DNA from: Bacteroidales bacterium | Lineage (GTDB): Bacteria > Bacteroidota > Bacteroidia > Bacteroidales > Muribaculaceae | NCBI GenBank assembly: GCA_015061085.1 | Contig: SUXG01000008.1 | Location: 20,517-84,516 of the forward strand | DNA length: 64,000 nt | Reading direction: 5' to 3' | In this document: in pieces, positions 48,377 through 56,076 of the stretch | Numbering within the stretch: the first letter of the stretch is position 1 | Layout: the number at the start of each line of letters is the position of its first letter | Notes under the pieces: generated by a model | The model's input: only the letters and a program-made list of their open reading frames with translations | Told to the model about the DNA's origin: nothing | The model's database searches: none | Position numbers and translations under genes: made by a program

Positions 48377-48940
48377 ATGTCGATATTTAATAAATTTACT
48401 ACAATAAAGACAGACCGATTGATGATTCGCCCATATAAATTGAGCGATTTGTATGATTTGCATCGAGTGTGCAGTAATGAGAGAATCGGATTAACAGGTG
48501 GATGGAAACCACATGGATCGCTTGAAGAGTCGGAGTGGATTTTGCGCAATTATTTTATGGCGAAAGAAAATCGTTGGGCAATAGTATTGCGTACTAACGA
48601 TGAATTTATAGGATCGATTGGTTTTTCAGAGGATGAAAAGCGTACAAATCCGAATGTAAAAAGTTTGGGTTACTGGATGGCTGAAGAACATTGGGGAAAT
48701 GGGTATATGTCTGAAGCTGTTGTCGCAGTTGTAAATTATGCTTTCAGAAAACTTGGTTTTGAAATTATAACGGCAGATTGTTATCCTCATAACCCGGCAT
48801 CACGCCGTGTGCTTGAAAAATCAGGATTTATTTATGAAGGTACACTTCATGAAGCGGTAAAAATTTTTAACGGTGAAATTTATGATTTGGAGTGCTTTTA
48901 TTTGTTTCATCCACTTCTGAAAAGGGAAGAAAAAGGCTAA
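48377..48940 (+). CDS. GNAT family N-acetyltransferase (RimJ/RimL type)
   Basis: A 187-residue acetyltransferase. It opens KTDRLMIRPYKLSDLYDLHRVCSN as RimJ-like proteins do. The acetyl-CoA site is in LGYWMAEEHWGNGYMSEAVVAVVNYAF (motif A, Q/RxxGxG/A variant) and the end ITADCYPHNPASRRVLEKSGFIYEGTL is the classic motif B. The substrate (a ribosomal protein, antibiotic or metabolite) cannot be told. Confidence 0.9.
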   Translation: MSIFNKFTTIKTDRLMIRPYKLSDLYDLHRVCSNERIGLTGGWKPHGSLEESEWILRNYFMAKENRWAIVLRTNDEFIGSIGFSEDEKRTNPNVKSLGYWMAEEHWGNGYMSEAVVAVVNYAFRKLGFEIITADCYPHNPASRRVLEKSGFIYEGTLHEAVKIFNGEIYDLECFYLFHPLLKREEKG

Positions 48941-48984
48941 GAATTAAAAAAATATCGCCTTTTTTAATTTTTTTTGCTCAAAAA

Positions 48985-49016
48985 TTTGCACAGTTCAGAA
49001 AAAGGTCGTAACTTTG
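48985..49016 (+). promoter_or_regulatory. promoter of tRNA-Pro
   Basis: TTTG at 48985-48988 and TAACTTTG at 49009-49016, 20 bp apart. The predicted start leaves a 5' leader of about 55 nt for RNase P. Confidence 0.75.
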
Positions 49017-49080
49017 CATCGCATTTGAGAAACGAACCCTATCGAGGGTCACAAAAACTTCAAAATAATGCATTAACCTT

Positions 49081-49155
49081 CGGGGTGTAGCGCAGTCCGG
49101 TTAGCGCACCTGCTTTGGGAGCAGGGGGTCCCAGGTTCGAATCCTGGTACCCCGA
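49081..49155 (+). tRNA. tRNA-Pro (anticodon TGG)
   Basis: Acceptor CGGGGTG/TACCCCG, anticodon loop TTTGGGA, T-arm GGTTCGAATCC. No CCA encoded. Confidence 0.96.
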
Positions 49156-49169
49156 CAATGGGGTAAGAA

Positions 49170-49214
49170 GAAGCCACTAAAATTGTAAATCAATTTAGTG
49201 GCTTCTTTAATTTT
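49170..49214 (+). terminator. intrinsic terminator after tRNA-Pro
   Basis: GAAGCCACTAAA pairs with TTTAGTGGCTTC, then TTTAATTTT. Confidence 0.85.
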
Positions 49215-49338
49215 GTATCATTTATCAGTAATTGTAAATACATCAAATCATAGTAGAAAATTAATGCTGTTTAGGAATATACAGTACACAATGGCTTAGA
49301 CTTTTTATCAACCCTGCCTATCATGGACCTTTTAAACA

Positions 49339-49373
49339 GAAAAGACGTCACGACAAATTTTGTCATAACGTCT
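49339..49373 (-). terminator. intrinsic terminator after tRNA-Gly
   Basis: Read on the minus strand, AGACGTTATGACAAAA folds back on TTTGTCGTGACGTCT and is followed by TTTTCT. It closes the tRNA-Gly unit. Confidence 0.75.
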
Positions 49374-49380
49374 CGTTTAG

Positions 49381-49453
49381 AGCGGAAGACGGGGCTCAAA
49401 CCCGCGACCCTCAGCTTGGAAGGCTGATGCTCTATCGACTGAGCTACTTCCGC
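49381..49453 (-). tRNA. tRNA-Gly (anticodon TCC)
   Basis: Acceptor GCGGAAG/CTTCCGC, anticodon loop CTTCCAA, T-arm GGGTTTGAGCCC. Seven bp further upstream begins the left end of the integrative element, so its original promoter is no longer near. Confidence 0.96.
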
Positions 49454-49460
49454 AGATATC

Positions 49461-49475
49461 TTGCGGAGTGAGGGG
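49461..49475. repeat. attachment site, left end of integrative element
   Basis: TTGCGGAGTGAGGGG, identical to 57034-57048. It is the displaced 3' end of tRNA-Ser. Confidence 0.85.
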
Positions 49476-49514
49476 CTCTAACCGCTAAATAAATAACTAT
49501 AAAAATAAATTCGC

Positions 49515-49543
49515 ATTATAGCTGTTAAATCACTGTACAACAA
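49515..49543 (-). promoter_or_regulatory. possible element-borne promoter facing tRNA-Gly
   Basis: On the minus strand TTGTTG and TATAAT are 17 bp apart, an E. coli-like sigma-70 layout aimed at tRNA-Gly 60 bp away. Bacteroidetes normally use another consensus, so this is weak. Confidence 0.3.
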
Positions 49544-49576
49544 TATATAAGTATATTGAAGTTTATTTGCGTTTAT

Positions 49577-49613
49577 TTTGATAAATCAAAAAGTGTGCGT
49601 ATTTTTGTGCGTA
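49577..49613 (+). promoter_or_regulatory. integrase promoter overlapping paired GTGCGT sites
   Basis: TTTG (49577-49580) and TATTTTTG (49600-49607) are 19 bp apart. GTGCGT occurs at 49595 and 49607, 12 bp apart, and the same pair with the same spacing occurs at the right end (56983 and 56995). They are likely integrase arm sites, so the integrase may repress itself. Confidence 0.6.
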
Positions 49614-49630
49614 AATTGAGATATTTCGTT

Positions 49631-50932
49631 ATGGCAGTGAATTTTTATTTAGAAAAAAGAGCCGATAAAAAAGGCGATAATCCTATAAGGGTATCAATAG
49701 CGATACAGGGGCAAAGGCTTGTAACCTCAACGGGGTACAGTATATCCCCTAACAAGTGGGATAATATCAAGCAGGAAGTAAAAAGAGGGTGCAGCAACGG
49801 TAAGGGGATAACGTACACCGTTATAAATACGCATTTACGGCGAATTGACAGCTTTTTTACAGAATATGAAAGTAAGGCGTTATTAAATAATGAAAGCGAG
49901 GATATACGCACGGTTTATGCACGAAATTTTGGCAAGGACGCCCGAATAGGGAACATTGCTGAAAAGACCCTTGAAAAAACGCTGTTTGATTATCTCGACG
50001 AGTTTACGGCGGAAATGGGAACGTCTAACGATTGGACGAAAGCAACCTTTGAAAAATTCGCAGCAGTAAAAAGCCACCTGAAAAATTTTAATCCCAATGT
50101 GTCGTTTGCCGACTTAACGAATGAGGGACTAACCGACTATGTGAATTATTTAAGAACCGTACAGGTTGCAGGTAAAAAATACGAAGATAAGGACACACGA
50201 GTATTTGGTATGCGTAACAGCACTATTGGAAAACAAGTAGGTTTTTTGAAGTGGTTTTTGAGGTGGGCAACGCATAAAGGATATAACACCGAAAAGGCAT
50301 TTGAAACATTTAGCCCCAAATTAAAGAACGCTGAAAAAAAAGTGGTGTTTCTTGATTGGGACGAGCTTATGACTGTTTATAATTTCCCAATACCTGAAAA
50401 GAAAAAGTATTTAGACCGTGTTAGGGACGTGTTTTGTTTTTGCTGTTTTACGTCGTTGAGATATTCAGACGCTGCAAACTTAAAGCGTTCTGACGTGTTT
50501 AGCGGCTACCTTTCAATTACGACAATAAAGACGGCGGACAGCCTTAAAATCGAGCTTAACGACTATTCAAAGGCGATATTAAAAAAGTATGAAGATGAGG
50601 CGTTACCTTTCGGGGCAGCGTTACCTGTTATTTCAAACCAACGTATGAACGAATATCTCAAAGAGTTAGGCGAGTTATGCGGGATAGACAAGCCTGTTAC
50701 AATAACGTATTATAAGGGTAATCAACGAATAGATGATATATTACCTAAATACGCATTATTGGGAACGCATACAGGACGACGTACTTTTATTTGTAACGCT
50801 TTGATGATGGGCATACCTCCACAAGTTGTTATGAAATGGACGGGGCACAGCGATTACAAGGCAATGAAACCATATATAGATGTTGCTGATGCAGCAAAGG
50901 CGGACGCTATGAAGTTATTTAATAAAAAGTGA
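49631..50932 (+). CDS. int: tyrosine recombinase (integrase) of the element
   Basis: A 433-residue site-specific recombinase. An arm-binding domain (FYLEKRADKKGDNPIRVSIAI..LVTSTGYSISPNKW) is followed by a SAM-like core-binding domain and the catalytic domain. The active residues are visible: R277 in TSLRYSDAANL, H380 and R383 in LGTHTGRRTFI, H406 in WTGHSDYKAM and the nucleophile Y415 in KPYIDV. I use the ATG at 49631 since the promoter -7 box (49600) lies downstream of the earlier ATG at 49556. It should catalyse integration into tRNA-Ser through the 15-bp repeat. It is followed by a small gene after 4 bp. Confidence 0.93.
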   Translation: MAVNFYLEKRADKKGDNPIRVSIAIQGQRLVTSTGYSISPNKWDNIKQEVKRGCSNGKGITYTVINTHLRRIDSFFTEYESKALLNNESEDIRTVYARNFGKDARIGNIAEKTLEKTLFDYLDEFTAEMGTSNDWTKATFEKFAAVKSHLKNFNPNVSFADLTNEGLTDYVNYLRTVQVAGKKYEDKDTRVFGMRNSTIGKQVGFLKWFLRWATHKGYNTEKAFETFSPKLKNAEKKVVFLDWDELMTVYNFPIPEKKKYLDRVRDVFCFCCFTSLRYSDAANLKRSDVFSGYLSITTIKTADSLKIELNDYSKAILKKYEDEALPFGAALPVISNQRMNEYLKELGELCGIDKPVTITYYKGNQRIDDILPKYALLGTHTGRRTFICNALMMGIPPQVVMKWTGHSDYKAMKPYIDVADAAKADAMKLFNKK

Positions 50933-50936
50933 ACCT

Positions 50937-51338
50937 ATGGGCAAAGTAAAGAGTATTATCGAAAAAAAGGTGCTTGATGAACTTATAAAGCAATGCTCTA
51001 TAAGGGAGTATATTTCATTAACCGACTTACTCCCGAAAATCGAACAAGCCGCCCGCCGTTGCTATTGGATTGCGAGAATAAATAACATTGATGAGGTTAT
51101 AGCGAATGTTGAAGCCGCCTTATTGAATGGGCGATATTTCGACAATAAAACCGACCTATGCAAGGCGATTTATATCACACCTAAAACGTTGGAGAGTTGG
51201 AAAGGGTGTAGAATAGAAATCAAGAGAAAACGAGTAAAACACGAAGTTTTACAGGCTTATGAACAAAAATACGACCTTGTGGACTTAAAAAAACAGTTAT
51301 TAAAATATCAAAAAGTACGCATTAAGCATACGAAATAA
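50937..51338 (+). CDS. small helical protein downstream of int
   Basis: A 133-residue basic protein I do not recognise. It looks all-helical; DLCKAIYITPKTLESWKGCRIEI resembles a helix-turn-helix segment, so DNA binding is possible. It is in one transcript with int (4 bp gap) and ends before a strong terminator, so it may help control integration or excision. Confidence 0.65.
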   Translation: MGKVKSIIEKKVLDELIKQCSIREYISLTDLLPKIEQAARRCYWIARINNIDEVIANVEAALLNGRYFDNKTDLCKAIYITPKTLESWKGCRIEIKRKRVKHEVLQAYEQKYDLVDLKKQLLKYQKVRIKHTK

Positions 51339-51363
51339 TCTTAAAATTAACGATTTATGTGAG

Positions 51364-51400
51364 TATCGGGCTTTCAGTGGTTGAAGCTCGATATTTTTTT
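51364..51400 (+). terminator. terminator closing the int operon
   Basis: TATCGGGCTT pairs with AAGCTCGATA, followed by eight T (tail begins at 51393). Confidence 0.85.
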
Positions 51401-51552
51401 TGCAATAAAATCAGGCAGTTTTTTTGCTTGAAAAGTGGAGTATTTCGACAATAACAAACCTATTTTCTGAAATCGGAAATAATATTGAATGTAAAAAAAG
51501 ATACATATTCTTTAACTATTGAATATCAATTATTTAGCTTGGTTTTTTACAG

Positions 51553-51560
51553 TATATTTG
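51553..51560 (+). promoter_or_regulatory. -7 box of the element's main operon
   Basis: TATATTTG, 41 bp before the ATG at 51601. The gap 51401-51552 holds no gene; it is AT-rich with two TTGAAT words about 45 bp apart. Confidence 0.65.
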
Positions 51561-51600
51561 CACCATAAAACGAAGTTGTTTATAATTCAATGTTAATAAT

Positions 51601-51891
51601 ATGACGATAACAGAAAGTACACCTATTGCAATGCTAACTGTCGGACAATTAAGGGAGGTTCTCGGAGTAAAAGCCGACAATAAGCAGCAACCTGAAAAAG
51701 TCGAAACAGGGCGTAGATACGTTTACGGTATTGCGGGAATAAGAACGCTTTTCAACGTTTCACACGTTACAGCCTGTAAGTTCAAAGAAACGATAATTCG
51801 TGAAGCGGTAAGCCAAAACGGGCGGGTAATAGTTACCGACGTCGAAAAGGCTATGGAGTTATTCGCAAAACATAAGGAGGGAAAGCGATGA
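51601..51891 (+). CDS. DUF3853 family DNA-binding-like protein
   Basis: A 96-residue protein. PIAMLTVGQLREVLG followed by RRYVYGIAGIRTLFNVSHVTACKFKETIIREAV and a final VTDVEKAMELF matches DUF3853, a family with a MerR/excisionase-like winged helix found in Bacteroidetes mobile elements. It is the first gene of the main operon and overlaps the next by 4 bp. A regulatory role is likely. Confidence 0.75.
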   Translation: MTITESTPIAMLTVGQLREVLGVKADNKQQPEKVETGRRYVYGIAGIRTLFNVSHVTACKFKETIIREAVSQNGRVIVTDVEKAMELFAKHKEGKR

Positions 51892-52175
51892 ATACAAAAA
51901 AAGAAGCCCCCGTACGAAAAGACGTACGAGAGGCGAAATTTTCAGAGTTCAGGGGCAAAGATAAGGTTAAATTATTATCCCCGCAACAAAAAAGGGTTTA
52001 TAGCCTACTGTGTTCAGGTGGACAGTATAGCACTATCGACCTGATGAGGGAGTTAAGGATAGCAGACCCCCGAAGGGTAATAGCTAATCTTCGAGCCGTT
52101 GGGGTTAAGGTGTTAGATTGTTGGTGCGTAAGCTCTAAAAAAGCCCGTTACAAACGTTATTTTATTCAAAAGTGA
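51888..52175 (+). CDS. small winged-helix protein
   Basis: A 95-residue protein. The basic N-terminus leads into a winged helix: LSPQQKRVYSLLCSGGQYSTIDLMRELRIADPRRVIANLRAVGVKVLDCW, ending KARYKRYFI. Proteins of this shape are common in Bacteroidetes phages, often next to replication genes, as here. It overlaps DUF3853 by 4 bp. Confidence 0.7.
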   Translation: MNTKKEAPVRKDVREAKFSEFRGKDKVKLLSPQQKRVYSLLCSGGQYSTIDLMRELRIADPRRVIANLRAVGVKVLDCWCVSSKKARYKRYFIQK

Positions 52176-52177
52176 TT

Positions 52178-52966
52178 ATGAGGAGTACTAATAAAGATGC
52201 GTTTTATTTTCCCCACGATAGCAACGCAAGGGACGATATAAAGAACGTTGAACTTATCGGGGATTTAGGATTAGAGGGATACGGGATTTATTGGGTTTTA
52301 ATTGAAATTTTGCGAGAACAGCCAGAATATAAATACCCTGTTAAACTTTTGCCCGTAATAGCCCGACGATATGGGGTAGAACCTGAAACGTTTAGTAAAG
52401 TTGTTTATAATTACGGTTTATTCGTTATCGAAAACGATAACTTTTTCTTTTCCGAAAGCCTTAAACGCCGTATGTCTTTATATGAACAAAAAAAGGAACA
52501 GGCAAGAGCAGCAGGACGAGCAAGCGGAAGAAAAAGAGCAGAAAAATCAACGGACGTTCAACAAGTGTTCAACGAACGTTCAACGGACGTTCAACCTAAA
52601 AGAGTATATAAGAGTAAAGAAGATAAAATAAAATTAGATGAGATTATAACGCCTCCTACACTTGTTGAAGTTAAGGAGTATATTCAGGCGAAAAGTTACA
52701 TAGTGGACGCAGGGCGATTTTATACCTATTATCAGGCGAAAAATTGGAGGGGTGTTTATGATTGGAGGGCAAAGATTGACCAATGGAACGCCGAAGATTT
52801 AGCCAAGCAACCGCCGCAAGGGGTAGAGTTTGGAGTAGGTGAATTTATGGATAATGGGCGGCGTACATACGGTACAGGTAAAGCAATAATACCGATGAAT
52901 GCCCCACCTCGTCCAAGCGAGAAACACTGTTGGAACGCTTCTACTGAACAATGGATAATATTATAA
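52178..52966 (+). CDS. DUF4373 (Lin1244/Lin1753-type) replication-like protein
   Basis: A 262-residue protein. The N-terminal 100 residues (DAFYFPHDSNARDDIKNVELIGDLGLEGYGIYWVLIEILREQ..FFFSESLKRRM) are the DUF4373 domain, widespread in phages of Firmicutes and Bacteroidetes at the place of a replication initiator or DnaD-like protein. A basic linker (RAAGRASGRKRAEK) and a C-terminal part (FYTYYQAKNWRGVYDWRAKIDQW) complete it; this second motif is seen in phage replication proteins. ATG 52178 is used, but GTG 52172, overlapping the previous stop as GTGA, is equally possible. A replication origin should be nearby. Confidence 0.8.
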   Translation: MRSTNKDAFYFPHDSNARDDIKNVELIGDLGLEGYGIYWVLIEILREQPEYKYPVKLLPVIARRYGVEPETFSKVVYNYGLFVIENDNFFFSESLKRRMSLYEQKKEQARAAGRASGRKRAEKSTDVQQVFNERSTDVQPKRVYKSKEDKIKLDEIITPPTLVEVKEYIQAKSYIVDAGRFYTYYQAKNWRGVYDWRAKIDQWNAEDLAKQPPQGVEFGVGEFMDNGRRTYGTGKAIIPMNAPPRPSEKHCWNASTEQWIIL

Positions 52967-52969
52967 GCT

Positions 52970-53209
52970 ATGGCAATTCTCGAAATGATACCCGCCGAAT
53001 ATTGGCGACAGTTGAGGCAAGAACTTAACGCCCTTGATTGGGTGGCTATTGACGCCGAGGAGGAAGCAAAAATACGGGCAAAAAAGGCAAAACTCGAAAA
53101 GGCGTATAACGAAGCTATCCGAAAACGTGAATTAAAGTTGAGGCGGGCAAATAATGCACGAAACAACGCCCGACGTAAAGCATTAAAACAGGCAGCAAAT
53201 AAAAAATGA
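52970..53209 (+). CDS. small basic coiled-coil protein
   Basis: A 79-residue protein. After MIPAEYWRQLRQELNALDWVAI it is a single charged helix rich in K, R, A and E. Not recognised. It overlaps the next gene by 4 bp. Confidence 0.6.
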   Translation: MAILEMIPAEYWRQLRQELNALDWVAIDAEEEAKIRAKKAKLEKAYNEAIRKRELKLRRANNARNNARRKALKQAANKK

Positions 53210-53397
53210 ATATGGAACGAATGAATAGTGTTAAGGTTCAACGCTTAAAAAATCTAATTGAATATTATAGCGAAGAATTAGCGAAATATCAAGAATTAGA
53301 GGAACATTTAAGCGTATGCAACAGGCAAATGATTGAAGCCCTGACCGCAACCGTAAACCGTCTAAAAACGATGTTAAAAGAGGCTAACAAGCAGTAA
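53206..53397 (+). CDS. small helical protein
   Basis: A 63-residue protein, probably one coiled coil (NLIEYYSEELAKYQELEEHL). Not recognised. The ATG overlaps the preceding stop. Confidence 0.55.
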   Translation: MNMERMNSVKVQRLKNLIEYYSEELAKYQELEEHLSVCNRQMIEALTATVNRLKTMLKEANKQ

Positions 53398-53424
53398 AAG
53401 TATAAACAAATAAATTACCGAAAA

Positions 53425-53733
53425 ATGGCAAAGACTTACGAAGAAATTAAAGCGAAGTACGCAAAAGACGTTACGACGCACAAAAACAAGGTTGCACTTG
53501 CAGCCAACAAGGTGGAACGAGTTGAAGCGTTACTTGAACAGGCGACGGTAGAACGTGAGAAATACCGCACGAAAAACGGGGTTATTACCTCCGAAAATGC
53601 AACGATGTGGAACAGGTGTAGCACACGTATAACCGAGCTTAAAAAGCATCTTGAAGCAGCTAAAAGCGAGCTTGCAACCGTTGAGGCAGGGGAACGAAAC
53701 ATTTACAAGTTGAACGAAAATTTAGGATTATAA
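53425..53733 (+). CDS. small coiled-coil protein
   Basis: A 102-residue charged, coiled-coil protein (EEIKAKYAKDVTTHKNKVALAANKVERVEALLEQA). Not recognised. Together with its neighbour (3 bp later) it may form a hetero-coiled-coil. Confidence 0.6.
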   Translation: MAKTYEEIKAKYAKDVTTHKNKVALAANKVERVEALLEQATVEREKYRTKNGVITSENATMWNRCSTRITELKKHLEAAKSELATVEAGERNIYKLNENLGL

Positions 53734-53736
53734 GGT

Positions 53737-54012
53737 ATGGAAACAAAGTTTGATAAATTGAAGCGTAACAATGAGGAACGCACCAAGAGAGAAGAAAACA
53801 TTGTCGCACTGACGGACGAACTGACAGAAGCTAGAATATTGCTCCGAGTATTGAACAACAACGGGGCGACCGACTATGAAACGCAGCAGGAACGGGCGAC
53901 CGTACACGGTAGGGTAAAACAGCTATCCGAATTGATAGAGGATGAAAAGCGGGCTATTCAGGAACTTGACGGCGGGGCGGCTGACGCAATAGCGGAAAAG
54001 ATGAACATTTGA
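53737..54012 (+). CDS. small coiled-coil protein
   Basis: A 91-residue protein with helices throughout (REENIVALTDELTEARILLRVLNNNGATDYETQQERATVHGRV). Similar in size and style to the preceding protein. Small Rho- or scaffold-like roles are conceivable, but nothing is recognised. Confidence 0.6.
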   Translation: METKFDKLKRNNEERTKREENIVALTDELTEARILLRVLNNNGATDYETQQERATVHGRVKQLSELIEDEKRAIQELDGGAADAIAEKMNI

Positions 54013-54088
54013 CCGTTTCGGGGGGCAAAACAAGCCTCATCAGGTAAGCCCCCGAACGTCTGTAAATAACAAAAAAATACAAGAACTT

Positions 54089-54397
54089 ATGGCAGTTAAA
54101 GGCAAGACGAACAACCCTAACGGACGCCCAAAAGGCAGCAAAAACAAGGTAACAACCGAGGTTAGGGATTGGATAAGTAAGGTTATAGACAAACAACGCC
54201 CGCAGCTCGAAAAAGATTTAAAGTTATTAGAACCCGCAGAACGTTGGCGAATTATCGAAAAATTGATGTCGTATGTTGTGCCTAAAATGCAAGCTGTTGA
54301 GGCTAACGTAAACCTTAACAAGCTATCCGACGAAGATTTAGACAAGTTAGCAAGTAACATTATCAAGGCAAGCGAGGAGGTAACCGATGAAAATTAA
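54089..54397 (+). CDS. small terminase-like protein (NPNGRPKGSKNK motif)
   Basis: A 102-residue protein starting VKGKTNNPNGRPKGSKNKVTTEVRDWI, the basic opening typical of DUF5681 and small-terminase-like proteins in Bacteroidetes phages, where it often precedes the large terminase. The middle (LLEPAERWRIIEKLMSYVVPKMQAVEANVNL) and the C-terminal LSDEDLDKLASNII are also usual there. No large terminase follows, so it might redirect a helper phage's packaging, as TerS of PICIs does. It overlaps the next gene by 11 bp. Confidence 0.65.
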   Translation: MAVKGKTNNPNGRPKGSKNKVTTEVRDWISKVIDKQRPQLEKDLKLLEPAERWRIIEKLMSYVVPKMQAVEANVNLNKLSDEDLDKLASNIIKASEEVTDEN

Positions 54398-54587
54398 GGT
54401 AACAAGAGAACTGAAAATTGCAATGATAGAGGCTTTCCAAACGGGCTATCTTGATTTGTGGAAATGCCCCGATATTCTCAAAGAAATAAAAGGAGTAAAC
54501 ATATTTTATGAGCTATTGCAGGAAAGCGGGTTAATAGACGCAGAGAGTGAACAGGTAAGCCCCAACGGGGCAAGTAATAACGAATAA
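54387..54587 (+). CDS. small protein of unknown function
   Basis: A 66-residue protein (IKVTRELKIAMIEAFQTGYLDLWKCPDIL). Not recognised. It starts inside the end of the TerS-like gene, so its translation is probably coupled to it. Confidence 0.55.
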   Translation: MKIKVTRELKIAMIEAFQTGYLDLWKCPDILKEIKGVNIFYELLQESGLIDAESEQVSPNGASNNE

Positions 54588-54597
54588 GTTTTTTATA

Positions 54598-54876
54598 ATG
54601 GCGAATTTTAAGCGAAATTTTAGTGTAAAAGGCGGTAGCCTTATTATTGAAACCGACGGCGAATTTATGAACGTTTCAATAGATGTAGGCGGAAACTCAA
54701 CAGCGGTAAGTATACCAAAAAAACAATGTGAAGAAGTATCTCGGGCGTTCACGTGGGCAAGTTATGCAGCTGATAGAGGCGGTATAACAGAGGCAGAAAA
54801 TGAACTTTCTAATGAACAATTAGAGGCAATAAATAAACGTGATTACGATATACCCAAAGGAGTACAACCATTTTAA
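54598..54876 (+). CDS. small protein of unknown function
   Basis: A 92-residue acidic protein. The first half alternates beta-strand-like residues (FKRNFSVKGGSLIIETDGEFMNVSIDVGG) and the second is helical. Not recognised. It ends 10 bp before the next start. Confidence 0.55.
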   Translation: MANFKRNFSVKGGSLIIETDGEFMNVSIDVGGNSTAVSIPKKQCEEVSRAFTWASYAADRGGITEAENELSNEQLEAINKRDYDIPKGVQPF

Positions 54877-54886
54877 TGAAATCAAT

Positions 54887-55696
54887 ATGGAAACAGTGAA
54901 TAATAACAGCGAAACCCGTATAATGATTGCGGAACGTAGCGAAGAAATCAAGCGTAAAAAAAGCGATATAGCGGCTTTATTGCCATATCTCAACCAATTA
55001 GCGGAACTTTACAAGGAACTTAATTTAGGAACGTTTACGGCTGATGATTTGCAAGACGCTATAAATAATGATGCAAGATGTATCAAACAACGTTATAGCG
55101 AATTTATCAAAGAAGCGGCAAACGATGTACGTTTACCGTCGTTCCGTAACGAAGCCGCAAAAGAAGCCGAATTTAACAACGCTTTTTCTCGAAGATTGCA
55201 AGATTTGCAGCGAATATTTACCCCGAATGATAAGGCGTTAATAAAATATATGACCGTAAATTTATCGGGTGTGGTAGAGTTTAGCGAAGATAGCGAAAAA
55301 GAATTGGAGGAGGACACGCACGTATATTTAACAAACCCTGATGAAATAGCGAAATATAAAACGCATTGCGAAATAATCAGGCTGTTGAATGATTTTTTCG
55401 GAAATGGTATTACTTTAATGCCGCTATGGTGGAATATGTTCCCGATATGGAACGGCGTTTTTCAAATGCCCGAAAACGGGGCAAATTATGCCATAATGGT
55501 GGAGAGGGAGGCAGGTATACAAGAAGCAAAAGAACCGCAGAGCATCAACAAAGAAATTAACGGCGAAACAAGCGTAAGGGAAAAGAAACAACAGAACAGG
55601 CATCGGGGAGGTATGGTTACAGGTATAGGGAAAAAAACCGATTATGTTTCTCATACGGGCAGAAATCAAAGTGGGGAAGATGACCGACACACTTAA
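54887..55696 (+). CDS. hypothetical protein, last gene of the main operon
   Basis: A 269-residue soluble protein. I use the ATG at 54887 (METVNNNSETRIMIAERSEEIKRKK) since the frame from 54839 overlaps the preceding gene. The N-terminal two thirds are helical and charged (LLPYLNQLAELYKELNLGTFTADDLQDAINNDARC); the last 60 residues are a basic, low-complexity tail. Not recognised. It could be a capsid- or packaging-interference protein by position, but nothing in the sequence shows this. Confidence 0.55.
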   Translation: METVNNNSETRIMIAERSEEIKRKKSDIAALLPYLNQLAELYKELNLGTFTADDLQDAINNDARCIKQRYSEFIKEAANDVRLPSFRNEAAKEAEFNNAFSRRLQDLQRIFTPNDKALIKYMTVNLSGVVEFSEDSEKELEEDTHVYLTNPDEIAKYKTHCEIIRLLNDFFGNGITLMPLWWNMFPIWNGVFQMPENGANYAIMVEREAGIQEAKEPQSINKEINGETSVREKKQQNRHRGGMVTGIGKKTDYVSHTGRNQSGEDDRHT

Positions 55697-55726
55697 AAAG
55701 ATAGTATGAAAAAGGAAATTACTGTT

Positions 55727-55763
55727 ATAAGCTCCAAATATTGAACTTTGGGGCTTATTTTTC
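55727..55763 (+). terminator. terminator closing the element's main operon
   Basis: ATAAGCTCCAAA pairs with TTTGGGGCTTAT, then TTTTCT. Confidence 0.8.
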
Positions 55764-55775
55764 TATCTATATCCG

Positions 55776-55783
55776 TAATTTTG
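55776..55783 (+). promoter_or_regulatory. -7 box upstream of the relic stretch
   Basis: TAATTTTG, 22 bp before the small ORF at 55806. Confidence 0.5.
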
Positions 55784-55805
55784 CAACATCAAAAGCAGCA
55801 AGAGT

Positions 55806-55997
55806 ATGACAAATGAAGAATTGCAGGAGATTATGAACAACCCAAACGGGCTACCTCAACGCCTGACACACAGAAAATCGACCTCCTAACTGTAATGACC
55901 ACTCCGAACCGTTGGCACACTGTAATATGACCTCCTAACAGAAATCGAGCTGCACAAGGGTAACGGGACTGTAATCGGGGGTTCTAACTGTAAGTAA
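55806..55997 (+). pseudogene. short ORF and decayed coding stretch with ACTGTAA repeats
   Basis: A 27-codon ORF (MTNEELQEIMNNPNGLPQRL..) ends at 55889. Coding-like text continues in another frame (KIDLLTVMTTPNRWHTVI, stop 55928-55930) and then in a third (LLTEIELHKGNGTVIGG, stop 55995-55997). The DNA word GACCTCCTAAC occurs twice and ACTGTAA four times (55889, 55919, 55968, 55987). A pseudogene is my best reading; an iteron-bearing origin is the alternative. Confidence 0.35.
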
Positions 55998-56076
55998 GTG
56001 ATTATTAGGTAATCACAAGGCGAAAAATCAAAGAAAATTGTTTGGTGATATGGAAAATTATTACAACCTTTGTAAC

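Noticed and set aside
49556..49630. N-terminal extension of the integrase
   Set aside because: The in-frame ATG at 49556 lies upstream of the likely promoter and arm sites, and the added 25 residues do not resemble the family.
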